DNA of 64,000 bases, from positions 113,229,084 through 113,293,083 of the forward strand of contig OZ023265.1 in the NCBI GenBank assembly GCA_964006375.1, given 5' to 3'. Of this stretch, positions 1 through 12,413 are shown piece after piece (positions within the stretch are counted from its first letter, which is position 1; every line of letters begins with the position of its first letter). The position numbers were made by a program, and so were the translations under genes. The notes under the pieces are model-generated. The model had not been told where the DNA came from and ran no database searches. It saw only the letters and a list, made by a program, of their open reading frames with translations. Source of the DNA: Tillus elongatus (Eukaryota > Arthropoda > Insecta > Coleoptera > Cleridae).

Positions 1-2148
1 CCTTACTGCGCACGTGGTGTTACATAGTGTCATTATTACCAGTTTCACAATATACTCGGGTACTCTGAACTCTCTAAGTATATCAACTACTTTACTTCTT
101 TTCACTGAATCGTAGGCGGTCTTAAAGTCGACAAAGATCATGTGTACTGGAATCTCGTACTCGTAACAGCCTGTCAAAACCTGCTTTAGCAGACATATCT
201 GGTCAACTGTCGACCTACCCTTCCGAAAACCAGCCTGATATTCCCCTAGCAAAGGCTCTATATATTTTTCTAGCCGTTTCTTTATTAGTGTTGCTAAAAT
301 TTTGTAGGCCACATCTGGTAACGCTATCCCCCTATAGTTGGTGCATTCTGTTATATCTCCTTTCTTAAATAAAGTTACCATGATGGTCTTATTCCATTTT
401 TTTGGCATTTTTTTTGTTTTCCAAATTTCTTTTATTAGCTCATACATCATGGCAACCAAAGTAGTCCCTCCGTATTTAAAATTTTCGGCCATAATGCCAT
501 TTTCACCTGGACTCTTGTTGTTTTTCATTGTTTGTATAATTTCTTCTATTTCTTGCTTCGTTGGATCTTCTGTAACTTCTTCCTCTTCATAAAACTCTTG
601 ATGACACTCTTTCAGTTCTTCTTCATCTCCATCATTATGCAGTTCTTCGAAATGTTCTTTCCATCTCCTGCATATGTCTTTATCGTTTCCAAGCAAATTG
701 CCTTCCTTATCCTTAAAGAACACTGCTTTGCTTTGGTGGCCTCTTTTTATATCTTTCACGTCTTTGTAGAAGTTACGTATTTCATTTTTTTGATATTTAT
801 ATTCAATATTTTTTATTTTGTCTTCCAGAAATTTTCGTTTCTGGGTTCTACACATATTTTTTGTTCTCTTTCTTTGTTCGTTATATTTTTCTAGGTTTTC
901 CTCCGTTTGCGCCTGAAGCATTTGATGTCTTAATACTGCTCTTTTTTTTTAGTGCGGCTTTACATTCTTCATTCATCCAGTACTTTTTTATTTGTTTTCG
1001 TCTCTTTTCCAGGGTTGCTTTCGTTGCCTCAGTCACCGTCTTTTCTATCTTTTCCCATTTTTCTTCAATGCCGTCTGTATTCAGGAACATATCACTACTA
1101 TAAGCTTTGTCTATTCTTTTCTTGTAGTTGAGGGCTATTTCTTCTTTTCGTAGATCATTAACATTGTATCTAGTTTCTGCCCTCCTTTTTTGTGTCTGTT
1201 TAATCGTATCTGGGAATCTTAAAACAGCCTTTACCAAGAAGTGATCTGAATCAGCTTCCGCACCCCTACGTGTTTTCACATTGGTGATTAGCCTAGCATG
1301 TTCTTCCTTTATTAACAAGTGATCTATTTGATTTGTTTTGTTTTGTCCCGGTATCGTCCATGTTCCCTTATGTATATCTCTTCTTCTAAAGTGTGTACTC
1401 ATTATTTTCATATTCTGTTCTATTGCTAAAGATATCAACCTTACTCCATTGTCATTACTCGCCGTATGTTTACTTTCACCTCCTGTTATTGACTTATATA
1501 TGTCTTCATTGCCTATCTTTGCATTTGCGTCTCCCATCAAAATTATCACGTCATTTTTTGGTATATCTTCTAGCGTTTTTTCCAGCTCTTCGTAGTACTG
1601 ATCTTTCACTTCTTCTTCTTTTTCTTCTGTTGGAGCATGCATATGTACAATACTAATCATCTTATCTTCTGCCTTAATTCTTATGGAACATAATCTGTCT
1701 GACTTTGGTTTGAAACATTTAACTTTATCTTGTAGCTTTTCGCTTATTAAGAATGCGACTCCATACCTTCTCATATCACTACCACTTGTAAATAGGATAT
1801 AGTTTCCAACCCTTTGTATATCATTTCCTTTCAAGTGTGTTTCCTGTAACGCCACTACTTGCATACTATATTTATTGACCTCCATAATTAGATTATTTAA
1901 AGCACCCTCTTCATACAAACCCCTTACGTTCCACGTACCCAGATTTAGATACTCGGTTTTCGGTTTCACCTGGTATTTCCCTGTTTGGTTACTGTGTTCT
2001 TTATCTTTATTGGTATTTGCGTTTGCTCCTCTCGTGTCCCTATACAACTCCCTAGCCCTTATTGACATGCCAACATCTTTTTCCGTATACGTAGCCCTTT
2101 TCTTCGCCTGTTCAGTTCTCTTTTTCCACTCATTCTTGCCTAATTTTT
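1..2148 (-). pseudogene. LINE ORF2: AP endonuclease + reverse transcriptase, frameshifted and partial
   Basis: Read on the minus strand from about 2148. The N-terminal endonuclease (EEP) domain shows NLGTWNVRG, LQETHLKG, MGDANAKIG, a TWTIPGQ...NQIDHLLI block and SDHFLV, which are the catalytic landmarks of the fold. A linker follows, and then RT blocks: KSPGENGI, NYRGIALPDVAYK, GFRKGRSTVDQ and palm motif A FVDFKTAYDSV near 107-139. The YxDD block lies outside the window. The long frame breaks at about 942-950, a run of nine T (A on the coding strand); shifting one base there restores the downstream RT frame. The protein would nick target DNA and copy its own RNA at the nick. The first ATG in frame is at 2066-2068, but the frame is open upstream to the ORF1 stop (see finding on the A6 run). 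Confidence 0.9.
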
Positions 2149-2906
2149 TGTCTCATGCGTACCACTATTATATTCTACCTGTTTAACCAGGCCATTTTCT
2201 TCATCCCATTTCCAAAGCTGTCCCTCGACTATTAACTTCTTAAACCCAATCTTGACAGTTCTACCTTTGGCTCTTTCATCTTTTGCTACGTTTCTCAATT
2301 CGTTTTGAATTTTTCTCTCTTCCCTCGACATATCATCATTTATATACACAATCTCATTCTTGTAATTTTTTAATTTATATCTATTTCTCATAATTTCTAT
2401 TTTCTCCTCTATTTTATAAAGTTCAACAAGACAAACCTTTTCACTGAGTCTCCTAGCTTGTTTTATTTCAACATTTACTTCTAAATTCTGTTTCAAAAAA
2501 ATACCCATGTTCTCTTTTAAACTCTTTGCATCTTTGTGTTCATTTTTAGCCCCTGTATAACTATATTCTTTCTTTTCTTCTCCTCTTCTAGAATATTTAA
2601 TTTCTTTTTAATATCCTTTACCTCTTTTCTTAATTGATCATTTTCCATTTTCATGTTTTTATTTTCTTCTTTAATCACTTTCATCTCAGCTATAATTTTA
2701 TCTTGTTTGTCTTCTATTTTGGTTATCTTCTCTGTTAAATCCGTTAGCATGTTTAACATTATATCCAACTTATTACTCTCGCTTTTCATATTTTTTTCTG
2801 GTGTTCGTGCCATTTTCTTACTTCTTTGGAAAATATCAGATATTGGAAAAGCCTTGCGTTTTCCCTCATCAGCAGAATAGTCTTCACTGTCACCCATCTT
2901 ATACAA
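2140..2906 (-). pseudogene. LINE ORF1: coiled-coil RNA-binding protein, one frameshift
   Basis: Residues 1-110 (from 2906, MYKMGDSEDYSADEGKRK) are strongly charged. A heptad-rich coiled coil (LTDLTEKITKIEDKQDK, then a long KEENKNMKMEN-type helix) is followed by RKNIVIQGL, the usual entry to the ORF1 RRM-like region. The second half (about 2508-2140; VEIKQARRLSEK, NRYKLKNYKNEIVYINDDMS, IQNELRN) matches the C-terminal half of LINE ORF1 proteins, where short motifs after the coiled coil bind RNA. The halves lie in different frames, joined near 2522-2530 by one missing base. It would act as the chaperone of the LINE ribonucleoprotein. The stop is TAG at 2140-2142, immediately after an A6 run. Confidence 0.75.
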
Positions 2907-3244
2907 CTCTCCTTACACTTTGCTGTTTAACGTGTTGCCTATCCAGACGTCGTCGGCGGCTGAATTATAATATCGGTTGTATTCTTTCAGCTTATCAATA
3001 AAGACACTGCATTCAACTTTGAACCTTATGCTCCAATGCCCCTAACCTTTAAACAGTACTTTAAATTCAATTTACTCACGGTGGCTGTGGTATTTATTTA
3101 TCTTCTCAATTACCTAAGATCTCCTGCCAATGTTCTCACTATCTAACTGTTTCTTGCACTTTTTCTTTACTCGATTCGGTCAATTTGACTTAGATATCGG
3201 AGTAAACATTTAACACATTAGCGCTCAATCCTACCTATCACTAC

Positions 3245-4080
<836 letters not shown>

Positions 4081-4300
4081 GTTTTTATTTTTGCACATAC
4101 GATCGTACTACCCACATTTTAAGTTCAGACTCTTATTTTTCTATATTTTGGAGCACCTCGTGGAATCACACATTTTATTTAATTTTGTTTATTTATTTAT
4201 TAAATAAGTATTATTAGCAAACAACAAATAACAAGGAAGGGAGAAAAAACTGTGATTACTACAAAAAATCTACACTAGTTGTACAAAATGACCTCCATTC

Positions 4301-4524
4301 TTTTGGAGCGCCTCCGTGACCGTGCGGGAAAGTCGATTCAGACTTTCCAATACGGACTCGGGGGTCGACGGTTCGATCCTCACCGGCAGCGGATGATTTT
4401 TCAAAATCACTGTCGTCGTTGAGAATGAACTCAAGGTGGAGGGTAGGTTAGTTTAGATGAGCAAAAAGGGTCAGCAATGGCCTAATTGCCAGTAAGCATC
4501 TTACCTTTACCTTTACCTTTTGGA
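4301..4524 (+). mobile_element. tRNA-derived SINE with (ACCTTT)n tail and target duplication
   Basis: A Pol III-type B box GGTTCGATCC lies at 4370-4379, and an A-box-like CGTGACCGTGCGG about 45 bases upstream, in the layout of a tRNA head. A tRNA-unrelated body (GGCCTAATTGCCAGTAAGCAT) follows, then a short tail of TTACCTTTACCTTTACC. CTTTTGGA occurs on both sides (4300-4307 and 4517-4524), the expected short target-site duplication. SINEs are transcribed from this internal promoter and moved by a partner LINE; the partner is not identifiable here. It lies inside the 3' part of the mariner-like element. Confidence 0.8.
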
Positions 4525-4529
4525 TGCAT

Positions 4530-5218
4530 AATCGTGCTTGCCCTTGTTGAGATGTCGTTGACAGTTTCTAATAATATCCTTGTTATTTTTCCTATCTTGA
4601 CTGGCGTTTTCTATTTACTCAAGTAGTTCAGCTCTACTACTTATGGGAGTAGAATAAAATTTACCCCAAATGTGGTAATCCACAGGATTAAAGTTCGATG
4701 ATATTAAAGGCCAATGTATAAGACCACCTCTGCCTATCCAATTATTAGGTAAATTTTTACAATCACCCTGTAATGCGAGAAAGCATCATCATGCTGGAAA
4801 GAAATTCCGGCTACACCTACAACTGCATCGCCTAACAAAATTGGCAAAATATTTTGAAGAAAATATAAGTAAACTTAGCCAGTCAACGTCTGAGGTGTGC
4901 TATATTGTAAAATATATTGTCATAAACGCCGCATTACACGTTAGTAGAAATATATGCTGAGAATGGGTTTCTCTTCTAGCAAACAGATTTTCTTCTGACC
5001 ACATATGCGAGTTCCTTAAGTTTAAGTTACCGTCTCTTGTGAACTGCGCATCACTGGTAAAGAGACATCTGCGTACAATTTGTCGATTTCGGATAATCCT
5101 CCCACTAAAATTCAATCTCAGAATAAAATCACCTGCCTCCAGCCTTTGCACTTCCTACACATGATATGGGTAAAGACGATGTTTTTTTAACCGTCACCAT
5201 ACAGTAGTGTGAGGTACA
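4530..5218 (-). pseudogene. Mariner-like (DUF4817/DDE) transposase, C-terminal part
   Basis: Minus-strand conceptual translation gives VPHTTVWRRLKKHRLYPYHV, then VQRLEAGDFILRLNF, LFTSDAQFTRDGNLNLRNSH and MWSEENLFARRETH around 5151-4990. These are the helix-turn-helix exit and the first-aspartate region of DUF4817/DDE_3 transposases. Frames shift several times downstream (YFLQNILPILLGD, FQHDDA near 4800). The N-terminal continuation is found 3 kb to the right, beyond the piggyBac insertion (8257 onwards: CRIVSHALN then NVPHTTVW across the TTAA). Such a protein would cut and paste the element at TA sites; this copy is dead. Confidence 0.8.
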
Positions 5219-5419
5219 TTAACCCGGCATCACCCAAGTGGGGTCCACCATACCCAGGTGCTATAAATTATGTTGTAACTTTCGGTTCACATCACGTATG
5301 TTTTTCTGGTTGCCTATAGCTTTCTGAAACATGTTTATGAAGAAGGCTCTTAGCCGCTTTTAGTCTTGAGTTGATCAGTAGTCGAGTAATAACGCGCCAA
5401 AGTTGCCTGGGTTGTAAAG

Positions 5420-6715
5420 TTATAAAGATATAAAGGCTTTATTTGGTATCTTGTACCTTGCTGGTGTATACAGAAACAGCCAGCGCCATCTAAAAGAACT
5501 CTGGAAAACAAATGGAACGAGCATTGTTATATTTGTTACAGTAATGGCTTTCAATAGTTTCACATTTTTGCTTCAATGTTTACGTTTTGACAACGTAGAC
5601 AAGAACACCTGCAATTAGATAAACGTGCAGGTATACGAGCTGTCTTTGTAAAGTTGGTTTCAAACTGTCAACGGGCATGTACACCAGGACAATATTTAAC
5701 GATAGGTGAAAAATTAGAGGCCTTTCGAGGTTGCTGTTCATTCCGCCAGTATATCCCAAACAAGTGTGCTAAATGTGGGATAAAAATCCGGGCTATGGTG
5801 AACCCTCGCACATTTTATGTGCTTAATATAGAAGTTTATGCAGGAATTCAGCCAGATAGGGTTTATCAATTAAGCAACAAACCTGTTGGCTGCGGTGCTA
5901 TCAGGGCGGCAAAGACGCGGACGAGCCCCAAGTAAAGAAAAAAAACATGTTGATATTATGCAAAGATTAGTAGCACCGATTTCTGGTAATAATCGAAATG
6001 TCACCTTTGATAACTGGTACACTTGTTCCTATGAACTTGTGAATATTTTACGTGAAAAGCATAGTTTAACGTCGGCAGGAACTCTTAGGAAAAACAAACG
6101 AGAGATACCGTTAACGCTACTAGAACTGAAGAATAGGCCATCTAAGAGTTCAATGTTCGCATTCCAAAAAGATAACACAATGGTATCGTATGTACCAAAG
6201 AAGGGTATAAATGTTATTTTTCTTTCCTCTCTTCATCATGATGACGAGATAGATGAATCTACGGGGGACAAAAAACTACCCGAAATTGTAAGCTGTTACA
6301 ATTTTACAAAAGGCGATGTAGACGTTGTCGATGAATTGCCAGAAGTTACAGTGTAGCTCGGAATTGCAGAAAATTGCCCCTGAGAATATTTTTCTCTCTC
6401 ATGGATACAGCACGAATTAATAGCCAGGTCACTTATAGGACAAACACCAACAACTATTGAAAAAAACGTTGTATATTTTAGGAAGATCTGAGTCTAGCTT
6501 TGATAGAGCCAACTCTACAACAAAGAAAAAATAACCATCGACTCGCAAGAGAACTTCGATTCAAAACTGCCAATGTGCTAGGCGAGACAAATGCTCCTCC
6601 GCGTAAAATACAGAAAAGCAGGACGTGGTAGATGTGAAGAAGGTCCCACAAACAAAGACAGAAAGTCAAGGTACTCCTTTGAGCAGTGCGAAAAATATGT
6701 GTGTTTAGAGCACCT
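5420..6715 (+). pseudogene. piggyBac transposase, frameshifted
   Basis: Conceptual pieces in order: ALFGILYLAGVYRN and HLKELWKTNGTSIVIF (about 5430-5540, the insertion-domain start), CTPGQYLTIGEKLEAFRG and RQYIPNKCAKCGIKI (5680-5810, the conserved catalytic core), VTFDNWYTCSYELVNIL (about 6000-6050, the second catalytic-Asp region), SAGTLRKNKREIP, NVIFLSSLHHDDEID, YNFTKGDVDVVDEL, and finally a C-terminal cysteine-rich finger (GRGRCEEG...KYVCLEH, 6615-6712) that binds the transposon ends. At least two frameshifts (about 5900 and after 6330) and several stops break it. The family protein normally has about 550-600 residues, and the first roughly 100 are not seen. It is dead, but ancestral to the TTAA-flanked element it sits in. 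Confidence 0.88.
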
Positions 6716-6744
6716 CCATTTTTTATGCTTTTATGTTTCTTTTG

Positions 6745-7740
6745 TCTGTCACACCACTCTTACCTGACGAACAGAGAACAGTATACTGAGATAAAGTTCA
6801 AGACATCAGAACGAATAAGTAGGGTATGTTCTGAGCGTGTTGTTGTTCCTACTGGTGTGCCTCAGGGCTCAGTACTGGGCCCTATTCTTTTTACCCTTTA
6901 CGTCAATGAGCTTGACAAAGTATCTCCTGATGCGCATTTTACTCTGTATGCGGATGATACGTCTCTAATCGTTTTTGAAAAGACAGATGATGCTTTGAAT
7001 AATAAATGTTATCACGTTTTTAATAACTTAAGGAGTTGGTTCTCTCGGTGTCTAATATATTTTAATTCTTCGAAGACAGAGATGGTGAGATTTCATCCGC
7101 GTCAGAGGGAAGTTGATATACTTAGTGTGGGAGTTGACAATACTTATCTAACGTGTGTCAATAACTACAAGTTCCTTGGAGTACACGTTGATGAACATCT
7201 CAACTGGAAGTTGCACTGTACGACATTGGTTTCAAGGCTGGCATCTCTTAATTTTTTACTTATAAATATAAGAAATGTTTTGACTGAAAAGCAACTAATA
7301 TCTTTATACTACAGCCATATTGATTCTAGAATGAGGTACGGTATATGTCTTTGAGGTAATTCTACCTTGCTGCATGATGTCTTTATCGCTCAAAAAAGAA
7401 TAATACGCTCTATTTTCAACATAGGACAGATGACGTCATGCCAGGCCTACTTTTCTGGTCTTAAAATTTTAACTGTGACATGTTTATATATTTTAGAGTT
7501 GTGTATATATGTTTTTAAAAATGGTGATAAATTTAAACTAAACAGTGATGTTCATACCTTCAGGCTTGTAACTTTTATGTTCCGTATGCTAGAACTAAGA
7601 TGATAAAAGACTCTCCAAACTGTATTGGATTGAAAATATTTAATCATCTTCCTAATGATTTAAAAAATATCCAAAATATTAAGGTGTTTAAAAGCCAAGT
7701 TTCTTATTTTCTATCAGACCACTGTTTTATACGTTAAATG
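6745..7740 (+). pseudogene. Jockey/CR1-like LINE reverse transcriptase, 5'-truncated
   Basis: Opens abruptly at SYLTNREQYTEI, the usual RT stretch before the GVPQGSVLGP block, and continues VPTGVPQGSVLGPILF, TLYADDTSLIVF (the YADD catalytic pair near 6945-6960), FNSSKTEMV, YKFLGVHVDEHLNWK, then the thumb LTEKQLISLYYSHIDSRMRYG. A stop at about 7352 is followed by the continuing AQKRIIRSIFNIG and FSGLKILTVTCLYILE region, so the C-terminus has one early stop and one frameshift. It begins about 30 bases after the piggyBac zinc finger, so the LINE inserted 5'-truncated near the piggyBac 3' end. The 3' UTR ends in the ATT tail at 7828. Confidence 0.9.
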
Positions 7741-7826
7741 AATATTTTAATGTTGTGAAAAATTAATTATTGTAAAAGGCTGACAAATCCAATGTAGCTT
7801 GTATGCTGTCAAAATGGATAATAATG

Positions 7827-7940
<114 letters not shown>

Positions 7941-8256
7941 AAAGATTGTATAGTTTTAATTTTTTTTGCTGTTTCCAAAATATTTTCTATTTTTAAGTAT
8001 CATTTTCTGTTTGTGATTTTTTTTAAAAAGGCATGTTAATCAAGTGTATACTTAACTAGCGATATTTTTTGATTTGAGCCATTCAGACAATAAATGTAGT
8101 GTTTTTTCCCATAAGTTGTAGGTATAAATATAATTCTTTTGCACAGAAGCAACAAAAACAAAGAAATTTTTTTTTTAATCATTTCAAAGTTAGGGCCCAC
8201 CAGAACCCACCTGGGCGATGACGTAAAAATTTTTTACCTGAGTGATGCAGGGTTAA

Positions 8257-8498
<242 letters not shown>

Positions 8499-10100
8499 GA
8501 AACGACAAGTTCAAAAAAAACGTTCTGCAATCTGGTGATCTTCCGTTAGGGAACTTTATATCATATTACTTTTTGCAGATAGGGCATTGCCATCACAAAA
8601 ACCATATACGTACACAATATCTGTATATGCTTCATTAGAAAATTGATGTGGTATTTTAAATAGTAAGTACCAATTGCGAGTTCTAGAAATTGCAGCTTCA
8701 GTAAGAAGGTATGGAGATGAATACATTTATCTTATGAAGGTATTAATTTAATTTTATGTACATTGTGACTACAAAAGCACCTATTGGTAACTGGATAAAA
8801 TCAACATAGGGGGTGTTCTAAAGGTAAGTATATTCTGATATTAATTCTAAATACGGACCTGCAACTATATTTTTTAGTGATCTAGATGAATACAAAGACA
8901 AATAGAAGACGTAACTTTTAAACATAATACTTATTAAGGGTAAATAATATTAAACAGAATGTAATAAAATTAATTAAAACCGATTCAACTTGGTACACCA
9001 AAATATTCAAAATTAACAATTTTAATTTAAAATGTGGGTAGTACGATCGTCTCTGCAAAAATAAAATTGCATGGTAAACTTAATTTTTTAATGGTCTTTT
9101 TTAGTACTGCAGTAAATTATACAAATTAAAATATACGCGATGTTATTTTCGAGCAGAAAGAATTTGTAAATTCCTGGTGGAGCCGGACCTGCCGGATTTT
9201 CTTTACTGGCCTTTACTACCTTAGCTGATTTGACAGGATAGGATGAGTATCTGTTCTAAATATTAAACAATCTGTAGGCTGGCTGAGAAGATATGACGCA
9301 ATAAAAAAAATTGATAAAATTGATAAAACACCTATATCTCGGTTATAATGGATCAGGGACTAACTAATTATGAGTTATTTATAATCCCCTCTGTGACCCC
9401 AGCCGCAGTTAAAGTATTTACCTCTTCCAGTGAAACACCCTGCATAGACCCTGCATAGACAGTTTTTATGGAAACCCATTCTTATGAAATTCCGCCACCA
9501 TAACGCATTCTCTGACAGAATTTTTTTGTTTTTCCATAGTCTTCAGAAAACCGCCAATATTCAATAAATATGCCCTTATAAAGTCGACAACTAATTTCGA
9601 AAAACTGCAACAAATTTGGCGTAGTTTAACATACACTCATGTTCGTCAGATTTGAAACACTGTGAAATCTGGTACTGCGTATCTGTTAAATAATACACAT
9701 TTACATTTCTTCGTGGGTGTACAAAACCTATTAAAATACAATTAAGATCGAACACGCGTTAAAAAAAAAACGATCGATTACGTAATGTCGGTTGTAATCG
9801 GCTGTATGAGCAATAAATTAATATTTATCAATGCGATCAGTTTAAATATATTATTTGGTAATCACTTTATTTTAATTTAATTTAGCGCGTGAGTTTGATT
9901 GTAATTGTTTCATTTTACAAAACCTTTGCCTATGTTGTAGTTAAGTTTAACAACTATTCCGGACCAACGATTAATTATAATATTATTTGTGCCACCTGTG
10001 GCTTTTGAATATTGATTTGCATAATTTACACAATCCCTAAACTAAAAATGTTCATTATTCCTAGTACCAGGCCAGAACTGACTTCTGAATTATATATGAG
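8499..10100. other. No gene seen; diverged TE-end fragments
   Basis: AT-rich sequence without a supportable reading frame. It holds the right inverted end of the mariner-like element (9029-9066), a TIR-like GTGAAACACCCTGCAT at about 9440-9455 typical of mariner ends (complement ATGCAGGGTGTTTCAC), and a worn AT-core terminus near 9484-9525 (CGCCACCATAACGCATTCTC). The rest shows nothing I can name. Confidence 0.5.
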
Positions 10101-10109
10101 TAATTTTTT

Positions 10110-10300
10110 TTTAATTCGGTCTATTTCCGCGACTATGGAAAATCACCGACGCCAGAGAGCAGTTTCACCTCACTATCATGGACATTTTGCCGAACCCCTG
10201 TCTTTCCGTAAGGAGGGAAGATATGATTAACGTGCCCAACATTGCATGGACACGGGACCGACGGCTTTGCGCCCCCTCAGAAGTGGCACGCGACCCTACC
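10110..10300 (-). repeat. LINE 3'-UTR fragment related to 60820-60995
   Basis: A block of about 180 bases (TCTATTTCCGCGACTATGG, CACCGACGCCAGAGAGCAG, AACGTGCCCAACATTGCATG, GACACGGGACCGACGG) is about 85-90% alike to 60820-60990, where it is the 3' end of a minus-strand LOA-like LINE. I therefore read this as a severely 5'-truncated copy in the same orientation. Confidence 0.75.
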
Positions 10301-10740
10301 ACCGAAGATTCTAATTAAAATTAATAGTAAAAGTTCTGAAACTTTCTAGAAAATCTAACGGAAAATTGTGAGTATTTTTTATGTTTAAAAGGTGTCGCAA
10401 GCTCTCCCTCCACTAGAGCCACATTGGCGACGGCTTATTTTTTACCATTTTGAGAAACTTACGTATCCCGATTTTCAAAGACCTTTCTAAACACCAATGA
10501 AAATCGAAATTCAATTTATCGATTTAAAATCCTCTTTTGAATTAAATTTGTATGAGATACGTTGGCGCAATCGTAAAATTTAGATGTCATGGATTTATCT
10601 CTGCTCTGTTTACCATTACTTTCGGACCACCATGTATATTCGGATAAATCCACTGCAAAACTAACTTCCCTGCATATTCTTGTGGTAGGTTATACCACTT
10701 GTGGCATACAAAATTTCATGACGTTGAATTCTTTCGGTAG
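10301..10740. other. No gene seen
   Basis: AT-rich sequence. One short open frame (10589-10834) has no recognisable family wording before the RT fragment that starts near 10745. Confidence 0.4.
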
Positions 10741-10744
10741 TTTA

Positions 10745-11630
10745 TATATGGTAGGAACATTGGAGTGCCACAGGAATATATTTTTGGTCCCTTGCTGTTT
10801 ATGTAGTACGTCATTGACTAGCTTACCGTATTAAATAATTTATTTTTATATGCTTATGACATATGCTGCAGTACTAAGCTCTTCCGATTGTAATTGTCTG
10901 CAAAAAACGACAGGTGAAACCGTGCCACAGAAACATATTATTTGTCCCTTGCTGTTTATGTTGTACGTCATTGACTTACTTACCATATTAAATAATTGAG
11001 TTTCATATGCTGCCGTCACATGCTGCAGTAGTAGGCTCTTCCGATTGTAATTGTCTGCAGAAAACGACTGGTGAAACCGTAAAAAACTTACGCTAAATTT
11101 AAATAAAACAAAGATTTTGCTGTTCCACTCCTCACATACGTCTGGCAGTAGGAGTACGGTTGGTATATAGGGAACCAGAATTGAAAATGCCAGCAGTGTA
11201 AGCTTTTTGGGTGTGAAGGTGGATTCTAGACACCTGGAAACTCCATTTGGATCATTTGGCTCCCAGAACCGCTTCCTTGCCTTAGCAGCTGCGTGCCGTA
11301 AGAAGCCTCATTGGTGTTAATGTTTTACTAAAGGCATCATTGCATGAGGAATATGTTCTGAAGTAAATAGGATAGCAATACTATAATAGACATGTATTAG
11401 GTCTTTATTTGGGTTGACAAATAGAGAATCATGCAGACCGTCCGTTACAAAAAATTTAATACTCACCGTCACTGCCATATATCTCTATGAGTGTGCAGTG
11501 TTTTTGAGAAAGAACAGAGAACTTTTTGAAAATCTTTTAGCACAAAGCTATGAAACAAAGAACCGCGAACTAATTTTGCAGGAACAAGCACCTATCACGG
11601 TCCAAAAAGTGGAAAAGTCGCAATAACGAA
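10745..11630 (+). pseudogene. Jockey-like LINE reverse transcriptase fragment with a 157-bp internal duplication
   Basis: Broken plus-strand frames give CPLLFMLYVIDLLTILNN (remnant of the PLLF..YINDL block), LNLNKTKILLFHSS, VSFLGVKVDSRHLE, then FGLTNRESCRPSVTKNLILT and VTAIYLYECAVFLRKNREL, which is the RT thumb and C-terminus of Jockey-type LINEs (11414-11620 is open as one frame). The region around the active site is duplicated in tandem: GTGCCACAG...CTTCCGATTGTAATTGTCTG occurs from 10765 and again from 10922. The YADD motif itself is degraded in both units. Multiple stops. The likely 3' UTR runs to an ATT-rich tail near 12095-12130. Confidence 0.75.
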
Positions 11631-11639
11631 GATGTATAC

Positions 11640-12410
11640 CATAGGGAATAAAAACATGAATGACCGAAACTTTTAATCGGGACTGAAAGAATGGTTGATG
11701 CATAAGTGTTTTTATACAATAAATTTAATTTCACAACTCACACATATAAGATTCTATATGTACGGCGTTCAAATACACGCCTTCTTATATTTATACATAT
11801 TTTGATATACTCATAATTTTTAAGTTTTTATTTAAGTATATAGTCCTTGTTTATATCTCTTTTATTTATACATAACTTTAATTATATAGTTTTTGTCTTA
11901 ACACTTCCGTTTCATGGATATTTAGATTTTAGTTTTACGGCTTATACATTGGTTAAGTTCAATGCTTGTGCTTTTCTTTTGTGCTGTTGTTCAATTGTAT
12001 AGTGTAGGCTTTAATTGGTTACCTAGGGAGAAGGCATAAAGGCTTAGAATTTTTTTATGGCCTGTTCTTTGCAATTTGAGGATTTATTTACTAAAGGTTT
12101 TATTACTATTATTATAATTATTATTTTGAAATAAGTCCACCCCTTTTTTCCAAATACTTTTTTTATTTGGCTTCGGACTGAACCAAGTACTTCAAAAAAC
12201 GTTAATGATAAGTTCAAGAAGGGTAGCTATATACAACTGAAGCTCAAGGATTTTTTTGTTGAGTTCTGCAAGCTTCCGTTAGTCATTTAGCATTGCCAGG
12301 GTCTTTAAATATGTGCTTGTTTGTATTAGTGGTTGAGGATTTTTAAATTATATCGTCGCAAACATTAAAACCTATTTAATTATACTAATAACATAAATAT
12401 CGATTATAGA
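11640..12410. other. LINE 3' UTR then unassigned DNA
   Basis: 11640-12130 is AT-rich non-coding DNA ending in ACTATTATTATAATTATTA, plausibly the 3' UTR and tail of the preceding LINE. 12131-12410 has nothing recognisable. Confidence 0.4.
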
Positions 12411-12413
12411 ATA

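Noticed and set aside
338..1103. Hydrophobic plus-strand frames (F/L/I-rich, membrane-like)
   Set aside because: They are the antisense of the A-rich LINE RT on the minus strand.
4305..4390. Functional tRNA gene at the SINE head
   Set aside because: Only the B box is perfect, the A box is loose, and the SINE body, tail and target duplication explain it.
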